From NCBI RefSeq assembly GCF_010111755.1, contig NC_088960.1, positions 930,001 through 994,000 on the forward strand: a DNA stretch of 64,000 nt. The letters are read 5' to 3'. The stretch is from Nakaseomyces glabratus. Lineage: Eukaryota; Ascomycota; Saccharomycetes; Saccharomycetales; Saccharomycetaceae. The position numbers and the translations under genes are program-made. Under the pieces are notes generated by a model, which searched no databases, was not told where the DNA came from, and saw nothing but the letters and a program-made list of their open reading frames with translations. Shown piece after piece: positions 56,232 through 64,000 of this stretch (positions are counted from its first letter, which is position 1; the number at the start of each line of letters is the position of its first letter).

Positions 56232-57881
56232 TCAAGACAATATCAAGCGAATGCGATTCTCTATATTTGTTTTTAGCTCGATATCATCATCAGGTATTTT
56301 CAATAATGCATTCTTCAGAGAGGTCACAATGGTATTTTTGCCCTGTGCCTCAGTGAAAATTAGGTGTTCGATAAACGACTCAAGGTTCGTCGCTATTGGG
56401 GGAATTGGGGAGCCCTGCATGACTAAAGCTGTGAGCAAACTCTCTATTCCCCTTTGCAATTCGCCATTTTTCACTAAAGTGCTTCCCAGATTGTACCGCG
56501 CTCTGACAAAAGAGGGTTTCAACTCAATAGTGTTCATATAAACTTGAATGGCTGTGTCGTAACGTTTGGAGTTAGCCAGGGTGGCACCTAGGTGGTTCCA
56601 AGTTATTTCATCCTTGGGATCCTGTTCTAGAAGTTTTTCAAAGCATTTTATGGCGTTATCTGATCTGCCCAGCAGATAGTTAAAGAGTGCTAAAACGGTC
56701 AGTATATCCTTGTCTCTTGTAATATTTATAGCGGTAGAAGGTATATCTAGTAGAACATTTTCCATCGTCTCCCGGACGTTAAGAATTGACAGTTCCTGGG
56801 GCCAGTTCGATATTGTAACGCCTTTTAGTTCTAAAGCACGTGAGAGACACACGGTTGCCTCTACTGCGTTACCTTGGTTTATATGCGACACAGCCAGTAA
56901 CTTCAATGCCTCCAAATGACCTGGTTCAAGCTCAAGCGCGTGTTGGAAAGCATCCATAGCGCTTTCTTCCTGTTCGTTTTGTAATTGCACTATCCCCAAT
57001 CTGTACCAACAGTCGACCATGTGTTGTTGTTCATGCTCTTGCAAGGCCGCTTCAAAAGCCAAAATTATCTCACTTAAGTTGCAATTGTTTTCCATCAAGA
57101 TGCATGCAATTTCGTAAGCGCTTGGGGATGAGTTCAAGTACTTGTTTTCTGTATTGAAAACATAGGCGTCTCTTGTTAGCGGATTGCGGTATGATGGGGA
57201 GCGAGCCAATCCCGGGCCTGCTGAGCATGTATTACCCTCAGAGTGTACTGAAGTCGCCTTGCTTGACACGTAGTCGTAGATGTTAAGGCAGTCTTCTTCT
57301 AGGTCTGAAGAATAGTGGTAGCCGACTGTCGATGTAGAATGCACCGATTCCTGGTGCTCTCTTTCTCCCCCGTAGGATACAGTAGTGCCCTCTAGGACGT
57401 TCTGAGACTCGCCTAATTCACCTTCAATTTGCGCAAATTCACGTTCCCAGTCAAACGACCCATCCAAGTTCAAAGGTTGTTGCAACCCCATGGTCCTGGG
57501 CGAAAACCCAATGGGTCTATGTGATACAGGCACATGTCTGGTGAAGTTGTAGTTGTTTGTAGGCGGTGCAGGTTCGTTTATCTTCTTGAACTCACGCACG
57601 AGGTCGTACCCGCTGTCATTATTTGCACAGTAGTTTACATTATTGTGTGCGTGACTAGAAGTAGAGCTACAAGTGGAGCTAGAAGCGGCTTTGTTCAGGG
57701 TGATACTTGGAATGGCCAATGGCGTAGGCTGGACATTGGGCGCATTGGGCACATTGGTATAAAGAAACGCGGAGGCCTCGTCCCTTGGCGACACTTTGTT
57801 CTCCAGTTTCTTGCCAAACCTGAGAGAAGAGTCGATCCTCCTCGTCAGTTGCAGAACACTGTTCCCGCCGCGGCAGTCCAT
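56232..57881 (-). CDS. PEX5: Peroxisomal PTS1 receptor of the Pex5/Pex9 family
   Basis: Cycling receptor that binds C-terminal SKL-type signals through TPR repeats and imports enzymes into peroxisomes. The 549 residues (S. cerevisiae Pex5 612, Pex9 514) have Cys3 near the N-terminus (MDCRGGNS), the likely site of the Pex4-dependent monoubiquitin used for recycling, one WxxxF motif near residue 144 (FDWEREFAQIE) for Pex14 docking, and TPRs from about 255 to the end, including DCWYRLGIVQLQNEQEESA, WNHLGATLANSKRYDTAI and PSFVRARYNLGSTLVKNGE. The last TPR block is the most conserved. An oleate response element lies upstream. Gene neighbours do not match either S. cerevisiae PEX5 or PEX9, so which of the two it corresponds to is open. 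Confidence 0.85.
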   Translation of the reverse strand: MDCRGGNSVLQLTRRIDSSLRFGKKLENKVSPRDEASAFLYTNVPNAPNVQPTPLAIPSITLNKAASSSTCSSTSSHAHNNVNYCANNDSGYDLVREFKKINEPAPPTNNYNFTRHVPVSHRPIGFSPRTMGLQQPLNLDGSFDWEREFAQIEGELGESQNVLEGTTVSYGGEREHQESVHSTSTVGYHYSSDLEEDCLNIYDYVSSKATSVHSEGNTCSAGPGLARSPSYRNPLTRDAYVFNTENKYLNSSPSAYEIACILMENNCNLSEIILAFEAALQEHEQQHMVDCWYRLGIVQLQNEQEESAMDAFQHALELEPGHLEALKLLAVSHINQGNAVEATVCLSRALELKGVTISNWPQELSILNVRETMENVLLDIPSTAINITRDKDILTVLALFNYLLGRSDNAIKCFEKLLEQDPKDEITWNHLGATLANSKRYDTAIQVYMNTIELKPSFVRARYNLGSTLVKNGELQRGIESLLTALVMQGSPIPPIATNLESFIEHLIFTEAQGKNTIVTSLKNALLKIPDDDIELKTNIENRIRLILS

Positions 57882-58770
57882 TTCTTAGTGGCACGGCAAG
57901 AGCAAAGGTCAAAGATCAGTAAAAGGCTCAACCTGTTTCTTAGACTCCCCCGCCCTTTCAAGTTCGTGGTAGCTACTTGTCTGAGCGCTTTGTGTTGCGA
58001 AAGGAAAAGTGTACTGAGATCAGCAGCTATGGATACACGCACACGGATATAAGAGTATAAACCCCGGATGTGTAGCCCCCTGTGATAGTCCCTGCACAAA
58101 ACCCGCTAGCGATGGGTTTCTCCAACTTTCAGTCCTTTTCCTGTTCTCAAAACCGAAAATTTCCTCCGCTTTTGTCAGTGTCACTTAGAACGCTTCGCAC
58201 AACTTCAAGTGTAAATCACTAAAATTCTATGTGCAGTTCAGAAGTAAGATTGCGCAGCAGAAGCTTTCAAAACAAAAATAAAAATGGACCCCTAAAATAA
58301 AGTACTGTAATGGGAATGAGAACGGGTATGGCTTCTTGTAAATCGTCGCAGCAGAGTCGGGGTTTACAGGCGGGAAGTGGAAAAAGCACTATGGAACAAA
58401 TATTACTATGTGCCTGCTATTCTGTGAGCCCGCTTTCAAAACAAAATATGATGACGAGCAATTAGTATTCCCACAGACAAGCTAGTACAGTCTGCAGAGT
58501 ATCCAAAACTACAAAAAATTCAAAGTTCTACTACCGTCATTCAAAAGAGAACATTGGAAAAACGACGCTTCAAAACCCACAGTACTAGAAAGACCAGACC
58601 CTATTTATACTGTCTTCCTTCAATAGTGCTAACACCCTCTCCCCCCACACACACACTGCAATCTCCAACTTTTGTGGCTTGATCCAGCCCCCTTGTATTA
58701 CTCTTCTCAGGACAAGCTACCCGCTATAGTGTTCGGTGTTAAGTAGTGATGAGCCGGTTCCTGACAAATT
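57882..58770. other. PEX5-family promoter and CWC2 3' region
   Basis: About 890 bp with no gene. It carries a full oleate response element and, nearer CWC2, a CCCCCCACACACACAC run at about 58644-58659. Confidence 0.5.
58044..58066. promoter_or_regulatory. Oleate response element (CGGN3TNA-N11-CCG)
   Basis: CGG at 58044-58046, ATA, T, A, A, then 11 bases and CCG at 58064-58066. This is a full match to the Oaf1/Pip2 consensus, 163-185 bp upstream of the PEX5-family start, where it would act on induction by fatty acids. Confidence 0.65.
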
Positions 58771-59691
58771 TCAATCTGAGTCGTAAGACGTGAGTATATT
58801 CTTATGGGACATAGCCGCTGTGGTTGTCCTGTACACCTTTCTATGCAGCTTGCGTACTTTGCTCGTGGCCTCGTTGGTGGTCTTGTTAGTGGTCCTGCTT
58901 GTGGTCCTGCTTGGGGTCTGCGTTTGTTGTGGCGGTAACAGTGATAGCAGCGCGTTTACCAGGTCTTCTTCCTTGTGCGCGCGCGACTGAGGATCCGGGT
59001 CCTCTCGGGCCCACTTGACTAGTAGACCAGTGCTGTCCTGCGCACCCAGTGCCGCGTCCTGTGCCATGGACAGAGACAGAGACTGGTCCCGCATGGCCTC
59101 CTTCGCAAACTCCGCTGTTATGTGGTGGCGGTACCGCACAAACGCACAGTTCTTCTCCGGTAGGTACCGTACTCGGTCCATCGGGCCCAGTCTGCCAAAC
59201 ATATACCGTATCCTGCTCTCCACCTGGCGGCTGTTCAGCGGTTTCCCGTTCTTCATAACCGCCGCATTGCCGATATTGCCCACGTACAACGTCCGGTTCT
59301 GCTGGTTGAAACTGCCTACCCCTGCCATGTCTTCCCGGTTCTCAGCATGCTTCTCGCGCCCAAAACAATCCAGCAGCGGCGTGCCTTCCACCAGGTACCT
59401 GTCGAAGTCGCTCTGCTCGGGTATGTGGTGCAGATACTCGCACTTGTGGCCCAACGCACATAGCCCACGCGCAAAATACAAGCAGAACTTCCACGTCCCG
59501 CTGCTGTCGCCTCGCGTCACACCGCTGTCCCGCTCGGGGTCCAGCCGGTGCACAGAAACATGTCTGCTGGACTGCCACTTGCCATACCATATGTTCACAG
59601 AATGCGTTTGCTGCGCAGCAGCCAGCTCGCCGCTCACTTCCGCAAGCTGTACCCGCGCCTTCCGCTGCCTCCACCCTTTATCGCTATCCAT
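58771..59691 (-). CDS. CWC2: Cwc2, NTC-associated splicing factor
   Basis: RNA-binding member of the Prp19-associated (NTC) group that contacts U6 snRNA and the intron in the activated spliceosome. I start it at the ATG 59691, giving 306 residues (S. cerevisiae 339); the frame extends further only to a TTG. The first part has the family's torus domain with a CCCH zinc finger, [20 protein letters not shown] (about residues 71-90), then the linker [16 protein letters not shown], and an RRM at about 133-215 with TLYVGNIG and NCAFVRYR as RNP2 and RNP1. The conserved [11 protein letters not shown] closes the core, and the C-terminal tail is Thr-rich and divergent. It is GC-richer than most neighbours. 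Divergent from NHP2, as YDL209C-YDL208W. Confidence 0.94.
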
Positions 59692-60281
59692 CAAGACAAG
59701 ACTGTTTGCTGCCCTGAGTTTCCCAAAGCACAATATCCACTCGCCAAGTAACAATTACTTATAATATGTTTGCCAATGTACCTATGACTGTGGCTATACT
59801 ATTACTGGCAGTTGCCCCGTTTGGTATGAAAGCCGTTTTAGCAAGGAAGGCCAGAAACACACACAGAAACGCACGCACAACTTGAACTTATTTCCTTTCC
59901 TGCGCCCTTTTCTAACAGAATTTTTGCAAAAAAATTTATGGATAATGTTAAGGTCATGTGATTATATTGAGGTGCCACGATACGTATCCCATCCCCCCCC
60001 CACGCTATTAGTGTGGTGACGAGATGGGCTTACCTCTCTCACTCTCTCACTCTCACCTCTTGCATTAAAATTTTTCTTTCAGCTAGTTCACACTGAAGTT
60101 TTTTGCAGAAATTTTTCAGCTTTGGCGATGAGCATTGCAATAGTGTTATTATCCTGGGTTATCCTCTGTGGTTCTTGGATGCTGACTGTTTGAATATAGA
60201 AGACCTTTGCATTTTATCACACATATACACACGCACAAACACAAGCATACACTCACATACACATACACAAACCAAGGAATA
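59692..60281. promoter_or_regulatory. Divergent CWC2-NHP2 promoter
   Basis: 590 bp. An RRPE (AAATTTTTCA, 60109-60118) followed by PAC (GCGATGAGCA, 60125-60134) lies about 150-170 bp upstream of NHP2, fitting a ribosome-biogenesis gene. A C8-9 run near 59993-60001, a CTCTCACT repeat near 60034-60055 and an ACA-rich leader before NHP2 (60219-60272) are also present. Confidence 0.65.
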
Positions 60282-60716
60282 ATGGCTAAGGAAGTAAAGG
60301 AAGATAACTACGAGGCTCGTATGCCAGCTGTGCTACCGTTTGCCAAACCACTAGCGTCTAAGAAGTTGAACAAGAAAGTCTTGAAGACTGTCAAGAAGGC
60401 CTCCCGTGCTAAGAACGTCAAGCGTGGTGTCAAGGAAGTTGTCAAGGCCCTAAGGAAAGGCGAGAAGGGTCTTGTGGTCATCGCCGGTGACATCAGTCCC
60501 GCCGACGTCATCTCCCACATCCCAGTGCTATGTGAGGACCACGGTGTCCCATACCTGTTCGTGCCATCCAAGCAAGACTTGGGTTCCGCAAGTGCAACCA
60601 AGAGACCTACCTCTGTGATATTCATCGTGCCAGGCAGCAACAAGAAGGACAAGTCCAAGGAGGAAGAATACAAGGAATCTTACAACGAAGTTGTCAAGGA
60701 AGTCAAGGCCTTGTAA
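60282..60716 (+). CDS. NHP2: Nhp2, H/ACA snoRNP core protein
   Basis: L7Ae-family protein of H/ACA snoRNPs (with Cbf5, Nop10 and Gar1), required for pseudouridylation and rRNA processing. Using the ATG at 60282 gives 144 residues (S. cerevisiae 156); an upstream in-frame ATG at 60207 would add 25 His/Thr-rich residues translated from the ACA-rich leader and is very unlikely. Conserved parts are YEARMPAVLPFAKPLASKKL, the RNA-binding RGVKEVVKALRKGEKGLVVI, AGDISPADVISHIPVLCED and the C-terminal KEEEYKESYNEVVKEVKAL. Codon use is strongly biased. It lies between CWC2 and GLE1 as YDL208W does. Confidence 0.96.
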   Translation: MAKEVKEDNYEARMPAVLPFAKPLASKKLNKKVLKTVKKASRAKNVKRGVKEVVKALRKGEKGLVVIAGDISPADVISHIPVLCEDHGVPYLFVPSKQDLGSASATKRPTSVIFIVPGSNKKDKSKEEEYKESYNEVVKEVKAL

Positions 60717-61096
60717 GCGTCCTTACCAAATAAATCACTCCATTAAGAGAACCAGAGTCTCTCTATCATTATTATATGTGTAAATTATATCCTTTTGTAT
60801 AAGAAATCCATTTAAGAAACCCCCCTCAAGAAATAAAAACCCATTGAGCATTAAGAAAATACATGAGCTGTCATATCTAGGAACTGACAAGGCCATCTAA
60901 CACTCTGGTTCGATCATTGTGTATGTTATATACTAGTTTTTCCCTCATCACGCCTAAAAACTGAGAAAGAAAAAAAATCACAGAAGTACCACTCTTAAAA
61001 GATACAAAAACTGTATAATTGAATAGAACCTCGAAGACATTGGCAGACAGGATCGCTGGCAAATCTCAGGAGTATACCACCGCTGCAGATTAACCA
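60717..61096. other. NHP2-GLE1 intergenic region
   Basis: 380 bp with the NHP2 3' end and the short GLE1 promoter. No motif or gene is recognised. Confidence 0.5.
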
Positions 61097-62689
61097 ATGC
61101 GTTTTGTGCTTGACGAATTATACTCAGACGAGGAGTCCTCGCTCGACCTGGGTGTTGGCTCGGACTCTGATTCCTCTAATGACCCAGACTACTCAAACAT
61201 CGCTGATCCCCACGACTTGTACTCCCCCAAGCTGAGGATACCTAAGAAGAAAGATGTTCCAACTAAAACAAGAACAGCTAAAGAAGAAGAGGTTACTTTA
61301 CTGCCCGAGATCGCAAGGATACTGGAGGGCAAGCAGTTTAAGAGTAGCGTCATCGCTGCAAATACTGTTCCCAGTGTAATACATCTGTCCAGGGAAGAGG
61401 AACAAAATACCGAGAGCCTGATAGATAAACGAAAGGATAATAAGCTTGCGCACAGCTTAGCTCCAGATGTAAATATAGAGCAGATGGAAGCGCAATTCTC
61501 GAAAGTTATGCTAGGAAAATTGGATAGCCTCGAGACTCTGAACAGGAAACGTATCGAAGAAGTCAGGGCAGAGAAAAAGCGAATAGAGGAAGAGCAAAAG
61601 AGGAAGTTGGAGGAAGAGAAACGCAGGAAAGAACTAGAAGATAAAAGGTTGAAAGAAGAGGAGGAAAGAGCTAAGAAAGAACAAGAGAAACAAGAGAAAG
61701 AACGGTTGGCGGCTCTTGAAGCTGAAAAGAAGCGAGAGCAAGAAGAAAAGGCTAAAAAGCAAGCTCAGGCTCAAGAAAAGGACAAGGCACAAAAAGCGGT
61801 AACAGATTTTGACTCAATAAGTAAAACTTTTTGGAAGTATAAAGCTAAGATCAAGTCTATCAAAGAAGAGATTGTGATACCAGTCAAAAATGCTGATAAG
61901 GAGCTCAGAAACATTCTATCGAAGCATAAGCGTAAGATTAATCCGAAGTTTGGGCAATTAACCAACACATTTTCACAATTACAGAGTATACAAAATGAGT
62001 TAAGTCATTTAATCGATGAAACAAAAGGCCAACAGTTGGCATACTTATGGATATTGAACTTTATTGCAAAAGCTATAGTTCACCAGGCCGAAACGGAGGT
62101 GCGTGCAAAGCCAGAATCTTCTGTACCATTAGCAAGGTTGGCATTGTATATAATGGTACGATATCCCGAATTTAAGGAATTATTGCTTGCAAGATTTGTT
62201 AAGAAATGTCCGTTTGTTATGGGATTTACGTGTGACATAGGAACAGAAGATGGAAGGGGAAATATGGGTTGGAAAAGAGATTCTTCCGGTAAATGGGAGG
62301 AACCTACTTCTTACAACGAACGTATTGGGGCTATGGTTACCTTATTTTCCGTTATAACTAGGCTAGAACTGCCTCAGGAATTTATCCAGACATCGAACCA
62401 TCCGCTACCGATTTCCCATTCCTGGCATCTTGTTGCCAGAATCGCAAATACTCCATTAAAGCTGATACAAGACACACATTTTGTCGTTCTAGGTTCTTGG
62501 TGGGATGCTGCTGCCAAGGAGTTTTTACAAGCATATGGTGTCCAAGCTGCAAAGCTGCTTCAGTTAGTCGGTGACAACTTAACATCTGCAGTTGCTGATA
62601 GGAAGTACGTTGGGGCAGCCAGATTACGTATACTTCTGGAATCTTGGCAAGAAAACAAACTGGAAAGTTTTCCAGAAATGGTTCCTTGA
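61097..62689 (+). CDS. GLE1: Gle1, mRNA export factor
   Basis: Nuclear-pore cytoplasmic-face protein that, with inositol hexakisphosphate, activates the DEAD-box ATPase Dbp5 to release exported mRNPs. The 530 residues (S. cerevisiae 538) have an acidic N-terminus (DELYSDEESSLDLGVGSDSD), a highly charged coiled coil at about 150-235 rich in Glu, Lys and Arg, and the C-terminal HEAT-like GLE1 domain (about 240-530) with FWKYKAKIKSIKEEIV, LALYIMVRYPEF, NMGWKRDSSGKWEEPTSYNE and the IP6-binding lysines expected in this domain. ATG at 61097 is the first in frame. Neighbours match YDL208W and YDL206W. Confidence 0.95.
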   Translation: MRFVLDELYSDEESSLDLGVGSDSDSSNDPDYSNIADPHDLYSPKLRIPKKKDVPTKTRTAKEEEVTLLPEIARILEGKQFKSSVIAANTVPSVIHLSREEEQNTESLIDKRKDNKLAHSLAPDVNIEQMEAQFSKVMLGKLDSLETLNRKRIEEVRAEKKRIEEEQKRKLEEEKRRKELEDKRLKEEEERAKKEQEKQEKERLAALEAEKKREQEEKAKKQAQAQEKDKAQKAVTDFDSISKTFWKYKAKIKSIKEEIVIPVKNADKELRNILSKHKRKINPKFGQLTNTFSQLQSIQNELSHLIDETKGQQLAYLWILNFIAKAIVHQAETEVRAKPESSVPLARLALYIMVRYPEFKELLLARFVKKCPFVMGFTCDIGTEDGRGNMGWKRDSSGKWEEPTSYNERIGAMVTLFSVITRLELPQEFIQTSNHPLPISHSWHLVARIANTPLKLIQDTHFVVLGSWWDAAAKEFLQAYGVQAAKLLQLVGDNLTSAVADRKYVGAARLRILLESWQENKLESFPEMVP

Positions 62690-63335
62690 ATATGATCGAC
62701 ACTAATTCGTTCTTTTTTTCATTTGTAAGTAAAGATAGATACTTAAAACACAATTTGCATCTTTTTTATCTTGTAATACCAGTTTTTCCTGGTAGAAGTA
62801 TTCCAATTTAGGAAGCATATCATCAGCAATATTGTAATTCCGATAGAATTAATTCTTATTTTCCACAAAAGTAGTGATCAAATATATCAACAAACTTCTT
62901 GGTGCGGATTAGCAATATCGTTGCTAGCTCATCGCATTTTGCTGATATCATAGCTCTCATTCCTAAAGAGTCAATGATTTCCTTAGAAAAGTTCGTACGA
63001 GAGGGGTTTTTTTCAGTTCTGAAATTTGGAAAAATAATAGCTGCCCACAGTGAGACATCCCAAAATTGTAATCATAGTTGCAATTCCCAAGCAATTACTG
63101 AATCAATTACGGCGGGAGGACCTCAAATAGCAGTTATAGTAACAGGCTACCGGGTAGATGGATGTTTCACTTGTGGCTCTCTATTTGAAGTATATAAATT
63201 TGAAGCATAATAGTAAGCACAGCTGAATTTTCTTGAATGGGGATATAAGCAAACCTTACATTAAGCATTGTGTGAGAAATTATAATTGAAAGAGAAATAG
63301 GACAGTCTAATAGGTAATCAAACTAAAAAATCAAA
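62690..63335. other. GLE1-YDL206W-like intergenic region
   Basis: About 645 bp. An open frame at 62899-63210 begins with TTG and looks like nothing known; it overlaps a PAC-type motif, so I treat the area as promoter. Confidence 0.5.
62926..62935 (-). promoter_or_regulatory. PAC-type motif (reverse complement of GCGATGAGCT)
   Basis: AGCTCATCGC reads GCGATGAGCT on the minus strand, 400 bp upstream of the YDL206W-like gene. No strong RRPE partner is seen. Confidence 0.3.
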
Positions 63336-64000
63336 ATGGCGGTCATTCCGCGGTTGTTGGCTGTTTGCCTGTTTTATTCTATCAACCTAATTGCAGTAAT
63401 ACGATATTTTGACTATGATGATAGGAGTGGTTTTGGTTTTTATTCGAAATTGATTCTGCTGACCGAATGTTTTATGATGCTTGGTATACTGACATCAGAT
63501 TATTTGATACCATCGTTGTCCTTCATATCGAGGGATATCCTAAAGATATCAGATAGGGTTTCTGGTATGACTTTACTTGCCCTAGGTAATGCAATCCCTG
63601 ATATCACCACTACCTACCAATCTATGAAACGAAATGAAACATCATTGGCTTTGGGTGAATTGATTGGTGGTGTTTTTTTCCTTCTTACTGTAATATTAGG
63701 AGTTGTTGGAATAGTATCAACAGTGAAATTTGAGCCATCCACTTCACCATTTGCAGATTATCCAGAAAGCTGTGAAACGTATCGCGAGTCGATGCAATCA
63801 CATTCTTATAGTAGAGAGATTTTTTTGCAGGACATGAAAATCTTTTTGACTATGATAGTGGTTTCAACATTGTTTTTATATGACGGAAGATTATTCGTAT
63901 GGGAATGCCTTATTATGGTGGTTACATACGTTGCTTGTGCAGCATATATGGTGTCAAGTCATTTAAACTACGGACTAGAAAATAATTCTGCTGTTTTGAA
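63336..64000 (+). CDS. YDL206W-like sodium/calcium exchanger family protein (3' partial)
   Basis: The frame from the ATG at 63336 stays open to the last base, giving 221 complete codons of a gene that leaves the window; S. cerevisiae YDL206W has about 762 residues. The visible part has five to six membrane segments (LLAVCLFYSINLIAV, LILLTECFMMLGIL, GGVFFLLTVILGVVGIV and two near the end) and the first alpha-repeat of the Ca2+/cation antiporter superfamily, MTLLALGNAIPDITTTYQSM, near residues 84-103. The superfamily exchanges Ca2+ or other cations for Na+, K+ or H+; the substrate of YDL206W is not established. Position after GLE1 agrees with YDL207W-YDL206W. Confidence 0.9.
   Translation, partial: MAVIPRLLAVCLFYSINLIAVIRYFDYDDRSGFGFYSKLILLTECFMMLGILTSDYLIPSLSFISRDILKISDRVSGMTLLALGNAIPDITTTYQSMKRNETSLALGELIGGVFFLLTVILGVVGIVSTVKFEPSTSPFADYPESCETYRESMQSHSYSREIFLQDMKIFLTMIVVSTLFLYDGRLFVWECLIMVVTYVACAAYMVSSHLNYGLENNSAVL

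Noticed and set aside
62899..63210. 103-codon open frame before the YDL206W-like gene
   Set aside because: Starts with TTG, no early ATG, and it overlaps a PAC motif.

Overview
The window is ordinary nuclear euchromatin of a budding yeast of the Saccharomycetaceae. Nearly every gene is a close match to a Saccharomyces cerevisiae gene. Introns are few and use GTATGT and TACTAAC signals, the single tRNA matches the S. cerevisiae sequence as I remember it, and CTG codons sit at conserved leucines (for example in the SEC31 WD repeats), so the genetic code is standard and this is not a CTG-clade Candida. Gene order is a mosaic of the two sister regions that the whole-genome duplication left on S. 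cerevisiae chromosome IV (YDL195-YDL175 and YDL138-YDL123), but genes expected in a non-duplicated species (PPH21/22, VMA1, RPL41, RPP1B) are absent. That points to a post-duplication species with its own pattern of gene loss. My best guess is Nakaseomyces (Candida) glabrata or a close relative, from remembered gene content; I could not check this.

Layout. 1-44.15 kb is one syntenic block: SEC31 (5' truncated), a SNF3/RGT2 glucose sensor, NUS1, ARF, RPL35 (intron), UFD2, RBS1, RDI1, an unrecognised gene at the YDL186W position, SRF1, CDC53, LYS20/21, STF1/INH1, a YDL129W-like gene, VCX1, PCL2/9, CDC48, HNT1 (intron), an aldo-keto reductase (YDL124W), SNA4, tRNA-Ile(AAT) and AIR1/2. 44.5-55.4 kb matches chromosome XVI genes: RMI1, MET12, RAD1 and SWI1. 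A PEX5-family TPR receptor follows alone at 56.2-57.9 kb. 58.8 kb to the end matches YDL209C-YDL206W: CWC2, NHP2, GLE1 and the 5' part of a YDL206W-like cation exchanger that runs off the window.

The genes do not form a pathway, although some are functionally related: CDC48 and UFD2 act together in ubiquitin-proteasome delivery, CDC53 is the SCF cullin, SEC31 and ARF act in vesicle traffic, AIR and NHP2 in nuclear RNA processing, and VCX1 and YDL206W are cation exchangers. Several promoters carry recognisable motifs: RRPE/PAC pairs at AIR-RMI1, RAD1-MET12 and CWC2-NHP2, a PACE site at CDC48, SCB-type sites at PCL2/9, an oleate response element at the PEX5-family gene and a Yap1 site at YDL124W.

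The least explained stretch is the 2 kb between ARF and RPL35. It holds a GC-rich block with three consecutive perfect hairpins and could encode a structured RNA. I found no convincing mobile element, CRISPR array or novel multi-gene system.
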